NCBI GenBank assembly: GCA_019419505.1
Contig: DXZS01000016.1
Span: 1 to 60,855, forward strand
Source: Collinsella sp.
GTDB taxonomy: Bacteria; Actinomycetota; Coriobacteriia; Coriobacteriales; Coriobacteriaceae
Direction: 5' to 3'
Length of the DNA stretch: 60,855 bases
The position numbers were made by a program, and so were the translations under genes. How positions within the stretch are numbered: the stretch's first letter is position 1; each line of letters begins with the position of its first letter. Positions 7,831 to 16,381 of this stretch are shown piece after piece. The notes beneath the pieces were generated by a model that saw only the letters and a program-made list of their open reading frames with translations, ran no database searches and was not told the DNA's origin.

Positions 7831-8220
7831 ATGTCGGGTTCTTCGGTCCGCACGTACCGAGCCACGCTTCGCACAAACAGCGCACCGCCCAAGCTCGTCG
7901 TCGTTGAAGCAGAATGTCTTTCGCCCGATGAGCGCACAGCATTTGCATTGCTATCAAGTCGCGTCGCCGCCGTTCTGGTCCCTTCCCCGGCGCAAGGCGA
8001 ACTTGCCATCCAATGCCAAGCGCACAGCTGCTCGCTCAATCAGGCTGCCGTAATCGCAACCAGCCAACGCGGTCTGCCCCTTCTCCTGGAAGCCGGTATC
8101 GCACTCGCCCTTCGCGGCGCCGGATACGAAAACGAGGCCGCCGCCGACATGGTCTTTAAACCACGATCGAGCGGCGGCCTCGCAGCAGCCATTGAATATG
8201 CGTGCAGGCTCGTTGCCTAA
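7831..8220 (+). CDS. conserved hypothetical protein, unknown function
   Basis: I do not recognise this 129-residue protein. It has no signal peptide or transmembrane helix. It has a beta-rich first half (LVVVEAECLS, VAAVLVPSPAQGELAIQC) and an alanine-rich helical second half ending in GGLAAAIEYACRLVA. The ATG at 7831 follows AGGAG by six bases; a TTG at 7807 is open upstream but lies inside the operator palindrome. It diverges from the XRE repressor and likely shares its operator, so it is probably a regulated accessory gene rather than housekeeping. Confidence 0.6.
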   Translation: MSGSSVRTYRATLRTNSAPPKLVVVEAECLSPDERTAFALLSSRVAAVLVPSPAQGELAIQCQAHSCSLNQAAVIATSQRGLPLLLEAGIALALRGAGYENEAAADMVFKPRSSGGLAAAIEYACRLVA

Positions 8221-8229
8221 AAGGACAAG

Positions 8230-8613
8230 CTAGAAACCAAAGCCAAAGCCCGTTCCAGTAATCGCCGAGTACATAAAGTAAACGTTGATCACGTTGAGGA
8301 ACACACCCGTGATGCAACCGTTGCGCAGGTAGCGCTCGCACACGATGCGCGCCATGGCGGCGGAGTCATCATTATTTTTTGCCTGGCGTCCCGCCGTAAA
8401 GTACGTCGCCACGCTCAGCAGCAGATTGAGTACCGGCAGCGCCAACAGCTCGTAGCTCTTGCCCCAGCGCGTCACCTCGCCGGCGGCGTTAAACTTCGTT
8501 GCCACCTCGGGGCCAATGTTGGGGATAACACACGCTGCAACCACCAGCGGGATCACCGCAAGTACGAGCAGCGCAATACCCATGTACCCAGCTTTTTTGC
8601 CGTATTTAAACAT
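8230..8613 (-). CDS. DUF1648-type membrane protein
   Basis: The 127-residue protein has three hydrophobic segments: GIALLVLAVIPLVVAACVIP (13-32), ALPVLNLLLSVATYFTAG and a C-terminal FLNVINVYFMYSAITG. The loop after the first segment (GPEVATKFNAAGEVTRWGKS) matches the conserved loop of DUF1648 (PF07853) proteins, which are small membrane proteins related to the SdpI immunity protein N-terminus. Its role here is unknown. It lies 11 bp downstream of ychF on the same strand and may be cotranscribed. Confidence 0.7.
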   Translation of the reverse strand: MFKYGKKAGYMGIALLVLAVIPLVVAACVIPNIGPEVATKFNAAGEVTRWGKSYELLALPVLNLLLSVATYFTAGRQAKNNDDSAAMARIVCERYLRNGCITGVFLNVINVYFMYSAITGTGFGFGF

Positions 8614-8624
8614 ATGCGTCGCCC

Positions 8625-9701
8625 TTACACGTTAAAGCGGAAGTGCACGACGTCGCCATCGGCCATGACATAGTCCTTGCCCTCAATACGCAGCTTGCCG
8701 GCGGCCTTGGCGCCCTGCTCGCCGCCGAGCTCGATGTAGTCGTCGTAGCCAATGACCTCGGCCTTAATAAAGCCGCGCTCAAAGTCGGTATGGATAACAC
8801 CGGCGGCCTGCGGAGCGGTCGCGCCCTGACGAACCGTCCAGGCCTTGACCTCCATCTCGCCGGCCGTAAAGAACGACTGCAGACCGAGCAGCTTATAGGC
8901 CGCCTGCGCGAGCACGTCCAGACCGGGCTGTTCCAGGCCCAGGCTTTCCAGGTAGTCGGCGGCGTCCTCGGGATCGAGCTCGGAAAGCTCGGCCTCGATC
9001 TTGGCGCAGATCGGCAGTGGCTTGACGCCGTCGATGGGCGCCAGATCGTCGTTGAGCATATCCTCGTCCACGTTGGCCACATACAGGATGGGCTTCATGG
9101 TGAGCAGGAACAGCCCCTTGGCGGCGGCACGCTCCTCGTCGGTCATCTCCATGGATGCGGCGCGCTTGCCCTCGTTGAGCCAGGCAAGCAGGCGCTTGGC
9201 AACCTCGAACTTGGGCATGAGCTCCTTGTCGCGCTTGGCCTCCTTCTCGAGCTTAGGCAGCTGCTTCTCGAGCGTGCCCATGTCGGCCAGGATGAGCTCG
9301 GTCATGATGGTGTCGGCATCGCCGGCGGGATCGACGAACTCGCCCGTGCGGCCCACCTCACGCATGACGTTGGGGTCCTTAAAGTAGCGCACGACCTCGC
9401 AGATGGCGTCGGTCTCGCGAATGTTGGCCAGGAACTGGTTGCCCAGGCCCTCGCCCTCGTTAGCGCCCTTCACCAGACCTGCGATGTCGACGAACTCGAC
9501 CGTCGCCGGCACAATGCGACCCGGGTTAACGATGTCGGCAAGCTTTTGCAAGCGGCTATCGGGCACGTCGACGATACCCACGTTGGGGTCGATCGTGGCA
9601 AACGGGTAGTTGGCGGCAAGGCCGGTCTTTTTGGTAAGCGCGGTGAACAGCGTCGACTTGCCCACGTTGGGCAGGCCCACGATACCGATGGAAAGGGACA
9701 C
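8625..9701 (-). CDS. ychF: YchF/Ola1-type ribosome-binding ATPase
   Basis: YchF is a P-loop NTPase of the Obg family that prefers ATP, binds ribosomes and affects stress and redox responses. The G1 motif GLPNVGKST (residues 9-17) and G3 DIAGLVKGANEGEGLGNQF (about 72-90) are intact. The usual NKxD base-specifying motif is replaced by a NVDE-like sequence (YVANVDEDML), as is typical for ATP-specific YchF. The C-terminus ends in the TGS region (VHTDFERGFIKAEVIGYDDY ... DGDVVHFRFNV). At 358 residues it is of normal length. Confidence 0.97.
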   Translation of the reverse strand: MSLSIGIVGLPNVGKSTLFTALTKKTGLAANYPFATIDPNVGIVDVPDSRLQKLADIVNPGRIVPATVEFVDIAGLVKGANEGEGLGNQFLANIRETDAICEVVRYFKDPNVMREVGRTGEFVDPAGDADTIMTELILADMGTLEKQLPKLEKEAKRDKELMPKFEVAKRLLAWLNEGKRAASMEMTDEERAAAKGLFLLTMKPILYVANVDEDMLNDDLAPIDGVKPLPICAKIEAELSELDPEDAADYLESLGLEQPGLDVLAQAAYKLLGLQSFFTAGEMEVKAWTVRQGATAPQAAGVIHTDFERGFIKAEVIGYDDYIELGGEQGAKAAGKLRIEGKDYVMADGDVVHFRFNV

Positions 9702-9815
9702 GACAGCTCCTTTTGGTACAGGTACTTCAAACCGTATAAGTATAGCGCCGCCGCAGCATCCGGGCGAATCCGGACACCGCGGCGGCGCAAATGAAGCAGA
9801 GATAGAGCTCGCTGA

Positions 9816-11069
9816 CTAGTCCGCGAGCTTCTCCACCTGGTCGAGCATCTTGTCCAGCTTGGCCTTTGCCTCGGCCTTGACCTTCTGGGCCTCTTCGTGG
9901 GCCTTGGCCTTCTGAGCGGCCTTTTCCTCGGCCTCGGGGTCGACAACGACCAGATTGGACGCATCGTGCTCGACCAGCTTGAGCGCATGCTCGGGGCACA
10001 CCTTGACGCAGGCTCCGCAACCTAGGCAATACGTGGACTCCAGTGCAAAGCGACCGCTTCCCACCAAATCGCAGGCAAACGTGGGGCACACGTTGACGCA
10101 CTCGCCGCATGACGTGCACTTGTCAAAATCGCATTCCGGTGTGCTCACCTGCATATTCTGGGCAAGCTCGGGGTGGTTCTGCAGCGTCGAGAGCACCAGC
10201 TGCCGCCCGTGCGTGAGCGAACGGCGACGCTTGGTCGTCGTGGTGCCGCACATGGTGTTGAGCGTACGCTCGAGCTGGGTAATCTGATGGCGATGAGCCT
10301 TGAGCTTTTGCGTCACCGAGGCCAGCGCCGCCGTCGCCGGATTGAGCTTGGTCACCGTTAGGCCCGTGGTGCGGGCAATCTTTTCCATGTACTCCTTGCG
10401 CTCGTACTCGCGGCGCTTATGGCACTTGAGGCTCTTGGGGTCGACCTCTAGGCCCATACCCGTGCCAGACCACTCTTCGGCCTTCGCAATCGCCTCGCCA
10501 AGAATGTCCTCACCGCCGGTGTTGCGGCATTTATCGCACACGCCCAACGGCAGGTACACACTCACGTTGGGATAGTCGGCCAGTACCGAGAACCAGGTCT
10601 CCGCCGTAATATCGCCCACGCAGGCAACGACGACTTCGTTTTCGCGCGGCATGCGCTTAAGGGCACGCGTGCAGGTAACGTAGGCGGTCTCGTGGCTCGT
10701 AGCCGCCGAGACAATGTCGTCGTAGACGTTTTTGGGTGCAAGGCGCGGAGAGATGATCGCCTCCGTCGGGCAAGTAGCGGCGCACAGGCCGCACTTGCGA
10801 CAGGAGTCGAGGATCTCGATGGAGTCTTCCTCGACCTCGATAGCGTTGACCGGGCACACGTCCATGCACGCGGTGCAGCCGCTCTTTTCGTTTTTGCAGG
10901 TCAAGCACGGAATGGTGTTGCCGCGCGGGCGCTCCTTGTAGTCGGCAGGATTCCACTGCGGCGCCGATGGATCGAGTGCATCGGTCACGCCGCCAAGCGG
11001 GTTTTTAAGAAAGTCGAAACCCTTGCTGATCTCGATAATGTCATCAAACAGATCGTGTTCCTGCGCCAT
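9816..11069 (-). CDS. multi-cluster 4Fe-4S ferredoxin-like protein, unknown role
   Basis: This 417-residue protein has two double-cluster ferredoxin modules at its ends. The N-terminal one has CTACMDVCPVNAIEVEED and CRKCGLCAATCPTEAI (about 62-105); the C-terminal one has CTSCGECVNVCPTFACDL and CLGCGACVKVCPEHALKL (about 335-390). The middle (110-330) has a CDKCRNTGGEDILG motif that may bind another metal. It is soluble, without a signal peptide, and the tail is a charged Lys/Ala/Glu coiled coil. It could move electrons for a reductase encoded elsewhere. The ATG at 11069 follows GGGAGGGG. It lies between ychF and a dehydrogenase cluster; no partner is evident. Confidence 0.7.
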   Translation of the reverse strand: MAQEHDLFDDIIEISKGFDFLKNPLGGVTDALDPSAPQWNPADYKERPRGNTIPCLTCKNEKSGCTACMDVCPVNAIEVEEDSIEILDSCRKCGLCAATCPTEAIISPRLAPKNVYDDIVSAATSHETAYVTCTRALKRMPRENEVVVACVGDITAETWFSVLADYPNVSVYLPLGVCDKCRNTGGEDILGEAIAKAEEWSGTGMGLEVDPKSLKCHKRREYERKEYMEKIARTTGLTVTKLNPATAALASVTQKLKAHRHQITQLERTLNTMCGTTTTKRRRSLTHGRQLVLSTLQNHPELAQNMQVSTPECDFDKCTSCGECVNVCPTFACDLVGSGRFALESTYCLGCGACVKVCPEHALKLVEHDASNLVVVDPEAEEKAAQKAKAHEEAQKVKAEAKAKLDKMLDQVEKLAD

Positions 11070-11220
11070 GCGCGGCCCCTCCCTGAGCAGTGCAAACAAG
11101 CAAGAGATAATGATACGCTATCGGCCCACGCCTCGGGCAAATTACACGCGGAGCATCTTTGCGGCAAATAGCCCATGGCCTATCGCCGCCTCGATTGCAC
11201 AAGGTCAATCAAGTGCCAAG

Positions 11221-12288
11221 CTATGCCTCGCACATGAGCTGCACGAGCTTTTGTCTGGTCACCTTGGCCTGCTCGTTGGCCATATTGCGCTCGTTTCTAA
11301 AGACCGCATCCGCAACGCTCATCAGGTCGGTATCGGAAATCTCGCCAAGTCCCAGCTCCGCGAGCGTCGTCGGTAGACCAACGCGCTGGCAAAACTCGAG
11401 CACCTGATCAAGCTCGGGCGCACGCTCCAGGCGCAGCTGCACCACCAGGCCAAATGCCACGGCCTCACCATGCATGGCCTTGCACTCGGGCAGAATCGTC
11501 AGGCCGTTGGCTATGGCATGGGCAAGCGCTAAGCCACCACTCTCAAAGCCAACACCCGAGAGCAGAATATTGCACTCGATCAGGCGCTCAACCGCTGGCG
11601 ATGTACGGCCCTTTTTGAGATCGCGCTTGGCAGCGACGCCGCACTCCATGAGTGTGTCATAGCAGGCACGAGCCGCAACCAAGGCCAAGTGTCCCGGCGC
11701 GCCACCGTGCTCGTTGGCGCCGTGCGCCGCGGCGCACGAACGCGCCTCGAAGTACGTTGCCAGCGCATCGCCCATACCAGCGACCGTCATACGCAGCGGG
11801 GCCGCCGCGACCACGTTGGTATCGACCACGACCAAGTCTGGATTCTTCTCGAGCATCAGGTAGCGGTCGAACGACCCATCCTCGTGATACAGCACCGAAA
11901 TCGCGCTGCACGGACCGTCCATCGACGCCGCCGTGGGACATACACACAACGGCAACTCGGCATAAAACGCAACGGCCTTGGCGATATCGAGCATCTTGCC
12001 GCCGCCAATGCCCACCACCATGTCGCAATACTCGGCCCGGGCTTCCTTGGCCATTTCGACAACGGCATCTTCCGTACACGGACCGTTGTAAATCTTAAAG
12101 AACGGCTCGCTTAGATCTTCATCCAGAAATCCATCGACGATCTGCCTGCACAGCCGATCCTCGGTGCCCTGGTCAAACAAGACATAGGCAGCGCAGCCCA
12201 ACCATGACAAATACCTGCCCTGGCGCGAAAGCTCCCCCGGTCCCTGAACATACCGGCCGGGACCGCCGTAAACCATAGGAAGCGCCAT
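11221..12288 (-). CDS. glycerol dehydrogenase family protein (iron/zinc-dependent ADH)
   Basis: The 355-residue protein belongs to the GldA branch of the iron-containing ADH superfamily (NAD-linked oxidation of glycerol or similar polyols). The GGGKMLDIAK motif (about 95) binds the dinucleotide. Metal ligands are Asp in GMGDALATYFEA, His in LALAHAIANGL and His in AMHGEAVAFG. It is a divergent paralogue of the next gene upstream. The spacing region contains a terminator for that gene, so this one is probably transcribed separately. The true substrate is uncertain, since GldA-like proteins act on varied hydroxy-compounds. Confidence 0.8.
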   Translation of the reverse strand: MALPMVYGGPGRYVQGPGELSRQGRYLSWLGCAAYVLFDQGTEDRLCRQIVDGFLDEDLSEPFFKIYNGPCTEDAVVEMAKEARAEYCDMVVGIGGGKMLDIAKAVAFYAELPLCVCPTAASMDGPCSAISVLYHEDGSFDRYLMLEKNPDLVVVDTNVVAAAPLRMTVAGMGDALATYFEARSCAAAHGANEHGGAPGHLALVAARACYDTLMECGVAAKRDLKKGRTSPAVERLIECNILLSGVGFESGGLALAHAIANGLTILPECKAMHGEAVAFGLVVQLRLERAPELDQVLEFCQRVGLPTTLAELGLGEISDTDLMSVADAVFRNERNMANEQAKVTRQKLVQLMCEA

Positions 12289-12319
12289 ACGAGAATCCTC
12301 CCTTCATCAAACAACGATT

Positions 12320-12348
12320 GGTGCAAAATAACCTGACCCCTTTGCACC
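12320..12348. repeat. dispersed hairpin, AAAGGGGTCAGG type
   Basis: The 8-bp arms ggtgcaaa/tttgcacc enclose a sequence which on the minus strand reads AAAGGGGTCAGGTTATTTT. The layout matches the hairpins at 19654-19688 and 58649-58676. It lies just upstream of the 12288 start and could act in its leader. Confidence 0.5.
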
Positions 12349-12356
12349 ATAGCAAA

Positions 12357-12389
12357 AAGGGGCAAAGCCATCTGTTGGCTTTGCCCCTT
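12357..12389 (-). terminator. gldA: intrinsic terminator after gldA
   Basis: A perfect 14-bp stem (aaggggcaaagcca/tggctttgcccctt) with a 5-nt loop is followed on the minus strand by a run of T. It lies 13 bp after the glycerol dehydrogenase stop. Confidence 0.85.
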
Positions 12390-12401
12390 CCTTAGCTTGA
12401 T

Positions 12402-13502
12402 TTACTCATCCATGAGATAGTAGTGGCCCAGTGCGTCGGCACCCAGGATGGCGTTTGCGACCATCTCGGGCGTCACCTCAAACGGCATGTTGCACATGGT
12501 GTCCTCGGGCGCGCACGCGGCCTCGGCAACAATCATGGCCTTCTCGCGCGTAAGCTCGGCAACGCCAAGTTCCTTCATCGTGACCGGTAGGCCCAGCTCA
12601 ATGCAGAAGCCCAAGACTTCCTCGAGTTTCTCAGTCGGAGCATCCTCGAGTACCAGCTGGACGATGGTGCCAAAGGCGACCTTCTCGCCGTGATACATGC
12701 CGTGGCACTCGGGCAGCATCGTCAGACCATTGTGGATGGCATGAGCAGCAGCAAGGCCCGAGCTCTCAAAGCCAATGCCCGAAAGCAGCGTATTGGCCTC
12801 AATGATGTGCTCGACGGCAGGCGTGAGCGCGCCCTTCTCCAGCGCGACCTTGGCCTTGACGCCATCGGCCATAAGCGTCTCGTAGCAGAGCTTGGCGAGC
12901 GCCAGACCGGCCATTCCGCCCTTGCCGCCGGCGCAGGTGCCGCCGTCGGCATCGTGCGTCGCCTGAGCCTCGAAATAGGTTGCGAGCGCATCGCCCATAC
13001 CGGAAACCGTCAGGCGCACCGGGCTCGCCGCGATAACCGTCGTATCCATAAGGACGATATTGGGGTTTGCCTTAAGGAAGAGGTATTTGTCGAACTGGCC
13101 GTCATCGGTATAGAGCACCGAAAGCGCCGAACACGGGGCATCGGTCGAAGCAATGGTGGGGCAAATGATAACCGGGGACTCCAGGTAATAGGCGACGGCC
13201 TTCGCGGTGTCGAGGATCTTGCCGCCACCGACGCCGACGATGATGTCGCAACCGTTGTCGCGAGCGAGCGCAACCAGGCGATCGACCTCGCCCTTGGAGC
13301 ACTCGCCGTTAAAGTCCTCAAACAGCAGCTCGGCCTTGGCCTCGGCAAAGCCGCCCTCGATCTTGGCGCCGACGCGCTTCTTGCCCGAAGGCGTCACGAT
13401 GACGAGGGCCTTAGCGCCGAGCGGCTCGACATAGGAGCCGAGCTTGGCGAGCTCGTCCGGACCCTGGATGTACTTGCTGGGGCTATTGAAAATTGCAGCC
13501 AT
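12402..13502 (-). CDS. gldA: glycerol dehydrogenase
   Basis: The 366-residue enzyme is a clear GldA: NAD-dependent oxidation of glycerol to dihydroxyacetone, or the reverse, in the cytoplasm. It starts MAAIFNSPSKYIQGPDEL. The nucleotide site VGVGGGKILDTAKAV is near residue 95. The metal ligands are Asp in GMGDALATYFEA, His in LAAAHAIHNGL and His in MYHGEKVAFGT. It is flanked by terminators at both ends, so it is monocistronic. With the two neighbouring Fe-ADHs it forms a cluster of three related dehydrogenases in the same orientation. Confidence 0.9.
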   Translation of the reverse strand: MAAIFNSPSKYIQGPDELAKLGSYVEPLGAKALVIVTPSGKKRVGAKIEGGFAEAKAELLFEDFNGECSKGEVDRLVALARDNGCDIIVGVGGGKILDTAKAVAYYLESPVIICPTIASTDAPCSALSVLYTDDGQFDKYLFLKANPNIVLMDTTVIAASPVRLTVSGMGDALATYFEAQATHDADGGTCAGGKGGMAGLALAKLCYETLMADGVKAKVALEKGALTPAVEHIIEANTLLSGIGFESSGLAAAHAIHNGLTMLPECHGMYHGEKVAFGTIVQLVLEDAPTEKLEEVLGFCIELGLPVTMKELGVAELTREKAMIVAEAACAPEDTMCNMPFEVTPEMVANAILGADALGHYYLMDE

Positions 13503-13527
13503 AACTATCCCATTCTCTAAAAAAGAA

Positions 13528-13559
13528 AGGGGCTCCGTACAGATACGTGCGGAGCCCCT
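13528..13559 (-). terminator. intrinsic terminator after Fe-ADH
   Basis: A 10-bp perfect stem (aggggctccg/cggagcccct) is followed by TTTCTTTTTT on the minus strand. Confidence 0.85.
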
Positions 13560-13580
13560 CGTTACGATAACAAGAGTCGA

Positions 13581-14804
13581 TTAGAAATCGATGTCGGTGT
13601 CGTAGTAGCAGGCCTTGAGGATCTTCTCGAAGTCGGCAGCCTTGGTCTCACGCGGGTTCTCGGGCGTGCAGGCGTCCTGCTCGGCGTTCGCGGCGATCTC
13701 GGGCAGCTTGGCGAGGAACTCCTCCTCGGAAACCATCTGCGGGTTCTCGGCGTCGACCTTCACGCCACCATTCGCGTAATCCTTGATGGACTGCGGAATG
13801 TTGAGCTGGTCGTTGAGGTCGCGAATCTTCTGGACGAGCGCGGCGATGAGCTCCTCGTTGGTCTCGCCGGGAAGGTGCAGGATCTCCTTGGCCACGTAAG
13901 CGTAACGCTCGGCAGCACGCGGGTCCTTGGAGTTCCACTGGATGACCTTGCCCAGGTACATGGCGTTAGCAGCACCGTGGATGATGTGGCCGTTCTCAAA
14001 GGCAGCACCGGTCTTGTGAGCCATGGAGTGAACGATGCCGAGCAGGCCCGAGGAGAAGGCGATACCGGCGATGCACTGAGCCTCGTGCATGTGCTGACGG
14101 GCCTCATGGTCGCCAGCATAGGACTTGGGCAGCCACTCGACGATCTCGCGGATGCCGTGCAGAGCGTTGGCATCGGTGAACATAGAGGCGCAGGTGGAAA
14201 CGTAGGCCTCCATGCAGTGGGTCAGAGCGTCCATGCCGGTGTGAGCGCACAGCTTGGCGGGCATGGTGTAGGTGAGCTCGGGGTCGACGATGGCGACATC
14301 AGGGGTGATGTTGAAGTCGGCCAGCGGGTACTTGATGCCCTTGGCGTAGTCGGTGATGACGGAGAAGGCAGTGACCTCGGTAGCGGTACCGGAGGTAGAG
14401 GAGATGGCGCAGAAGTGAGCCTTCTGACGCAGCTCGGGGAAGCTGAACGGCTGGATGATGTTATCGAAGGACTCCTCGGGATACTCGTAGAAGACCCACA
14501 TGGCCTTAGCGGCATCGATGGGCGAGCCGCCGCCGATGGCGATAATCCAGTCGGGCTCGAACTCGCGCATGGCCTCGGCGCCCTTCATGACCGTCTCGAT
14601 GGACGGATCGGACTCGACGCCCTCGAACAGCTTGACCTCGAAGCCGCCCTCTTTGAGGTCGGCCTCGACGTCCTGCAGGAACCCGCCGCGGCGCATAGAG
14701 CTGCCGCCAGAAACGATGATGGCCTTCTTGCCCTTGAGGTTCTTCACCTCGTGGCGAGCGCCCTCACCAAAGTACAGATCGCGAGGATTGGTAAAACGTC
14801 CCAT
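13581..14804 (-). CDS. iron-containing alcohol dehydrogenase (butanol dehydrogenase-like)
   Basis: The 407-residue protein is a group III Fe-ADH that reduces aldehydes or oxidises primary alcohols with NAD(P)H. It has the dinucleotide motif IIAIGGGSPIDAAKAMWV (about 88-105), SSTSGTATEVTAFSVITD, and a metal site formed by Asp/His in HTGMDALTHCMEAY, HSMAHKTGAAF and NGHIIHGAANAMYL. The start at 14804 has an ideal AGGAGG seven bases upstream; the frame is open to 14855. Fermentative alcohol disposal is likely in this anaerobe, but chain-length preference cannot be read from sequence. Confidence 0.88.
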   Translation of the reverse strand: MGRFTNPRDLYFGEGARHEVKNLKGKKAIIVSGGSSMRRGGFLQDVEADLKEGGFEVKLFEGVESDPSIETVMKGAEAMREFEPDWIIAIGGGSPIDAAKAMWVFYEYPEESFDNIIQPFSFPELRQKAHFCAISSTSGTATEVTAFSVITDYAKGIKYPLADFNITPDVAIVDPELTYTMPAKLCAHTGMDALTHCMEAYVSTCASMFTDANALHGIREIVEWLPKSYAGDHEARQHMHEAQCIAGIAFSSGLLGIVHSMAHKTGAAFENGHIIHGAANAMYLGKVIQWNSKDPRAAERYAYVAKEILHLPGETNEELIAALVQKIRDLNDQLNIPQSIKDYANGGVKVDAENPQMVSEEEFLAKLPEIAANAEQDACTPENPRETKAADFEKILKACYYDTDIDF

Positions 14805-15304
14805 ACTGTGCCTCCTAAACAAGCCCCTCTTAGACTTGCGTATATAACGGAGCACCCAATTGGCTCCGTTAGGACCGGTTTGCGCGTTGCCGGCGATGAC
14901 AATGCGCGATGTCTAAACGTCTCAACGCTCAGACAAACACTATTTTACCGTTCTGGTTGGTCAGTTATTCACCTAAAGCCGCCAATGATGAAACGTTTTT
15001 TCTATCCCTGAAGACCCTTGTGCGGCATTCATACTCCCAAGCTGGGCAAACGTTTTATCAAGGTTGACTACATATCCTGGGCAGGACGGTGCCCCTCCAA
15101 AATATGCACCGTTCGCCGCCAAAAATCGACCGTTTGCGGCACCGTGATACCACTCGGTCGTCCAAGGTGCCGACATTTGTGCGACATCCGTCTTCGTGGT
15201 GCAAAGGTGCAAGTCCAAGTGCGGCACCCCCGGTGTGCCACATGCGGGTAAACTAGAACTTTATATAGAAACATTTGAACCCTAACCGCAGCAAAGGAGG
15301 CCCC
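14805..15304. other. 500-bp intergenic region with leader hairpin, no gene
   Basis: The region separates divergent genes. An inverted repeat taacggagc (14845-14853) / gctccgtta (14863-14871) lies in the Fe-ADH leader, 40 bp before its ATG, and may be an operator or attenuator. Short repeats of gcaccgt/acggtgc occur at 15085-15170. AAAGGAGG at 15293-15300 is the ribosome site of the next gene, preceded by a TATATA-like -10 near 15264. No convincing ORF is present. Confidence 0.55.
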
Positions 15305-16381
15305 ATGGCATTCGATCCCATTCAAGAGGATTGCCATCGCCTCGTTCTTGAGGCCTTGCGCCGCGACAATATCCCGCTCACCGACGCTGCCGCCGTAGAG
15401 CGTCTGATGGAACAATTCACCCGCAACCCCGCACCGCTCATCGTGCACGACCGCGACCGCGCCGGGCACCTCATTGCCAAGGTGGTCGAGGCTGTCGACT
15501 ACCGCATTCCCTTTATCCCTGACGATACCCAGGCAGAGCAAGAAGAGACAGCTGCCGAGAACATGCTCCGCGAGGCGGCCGCACTCGATCCGGCCAACTG
15601 GGACGCTCAGCGCATGCTGACGGCACTCACCGCCGAATCCAACGAGGAATACGTACAGTACCTGGTGTCCAAGTGCGATGAGGTCGAGCACGACCTAGCG
15701 CTCAAAATCGCCTCGGCCCAGGACCCCTACGAGCGCGAGGCCGCAGGCGACCTTACGCGCCGCCCCTATCTGCGCTGGCTTGCCGCCTTGGCATCGCGCG
15801 CCCTCATTAGCGGCCGCTATCGCATGTCGCTCGAAGCCGCGAATCGCAGCTTGGACTTTGCGCCCAACGACCCCGCTGGTGTCCGCCACACCGCGATGCT
15901 CGCCATGGCAAAGCTCGAATACCCCGCCGAGGAGCTCAAGCGCTTTCGCTCCGCACACTCCGTGCCGTACCTCGCGAATACCCCACTGCGCCGCCGCCCC
16001 AAAGATGCGGAGCGCGACTTGGACCCGTGGACGCTCATCGCGCTGATGAGCACGGCTTGGCGCGAACTGGACTACGAGGGCGCCGAGCACTACCTGCGTA
16101 TCCTTGTGCGCTCGTGTCCGCACGCAGCCGAGGCACTCTACTTCCAAACCGAGTTTCCCGATGGCGTCTATGCCCGCGTCAACGTGGGTGTGGGCTCCAC
16201 CGACGAGCTTGTCCTTGCACTGTCCGAGGCGACGCCGGTACTGCAGGAGGGCCTGGGCGCCCCCGACAACGCCAGCTTTGCCGCCTGGGTCGCCACCAAC
16301 GACATCGTGCGCTCCCAAATCGACGAGCGCATCCTGCGCGCAGCCGAGCAGGGGCTTCCATTTAAGGGAGGAGACCTCTAA
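15305..16381 (+). CDS. TPR-like helical-repeat protein, unknown function
   Basis: This soluble 358-residue protein is rich in helices and in Ala/Leu/Arg-spaced repeats reminiscent of tetratricopeptide repeats. YLRWLAALASRALISGRYRM followed by SLEAANRSLDFAPNDPAGVR (about 160-200) fits two antiparallel helices of a TPR unit. There is no signal peptide. The start at 15305 follows AAAGGAGG. The stop overlaps the next ATG by one base (TAATG), and the downstream protein has the same overall layout, so the two probably act together as a diverged pair. They precede the lipid II amidation gene by 45 bp, hinting at a cell-wall-linked role. Confidence 0.6.
   Translation: MAFDPIQEDCHRLVLEALRRDNIPLTDAAAVERLMEQFTRNPAPLIVHDRDRAGHLIAKVVEAVDYRIPFIPDDTQAEQEETAAENMLREAAALDPANWDAQRMLTALTAESNEEYVQYLVSKCDEVEHDLALKIASAQDPYEREAAGDLTRRPYLRWLAALASRALISGRYRMSLEAANRSLDFAPNDPAGVRHTAMLAMAKLEYPAEELKRFRSAHSVPYLANTPLRRRPKDAERDLDPWTLIALMSTAWRELDYEGAEHYLRILVRSCPHAAEALYFQTEFPDGVYARVNVGVGSTDELVLALSEATPVLQEGLGAPDNASFAAWVATNDIVRSQIDERILRAAEQGLPFKGGDL

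Noticed and set aside
8643..9794. 383-codon open frame opposite ychF
   Set aside because: It is antisense to a clear housekeeping gene and has no recognisable domain.
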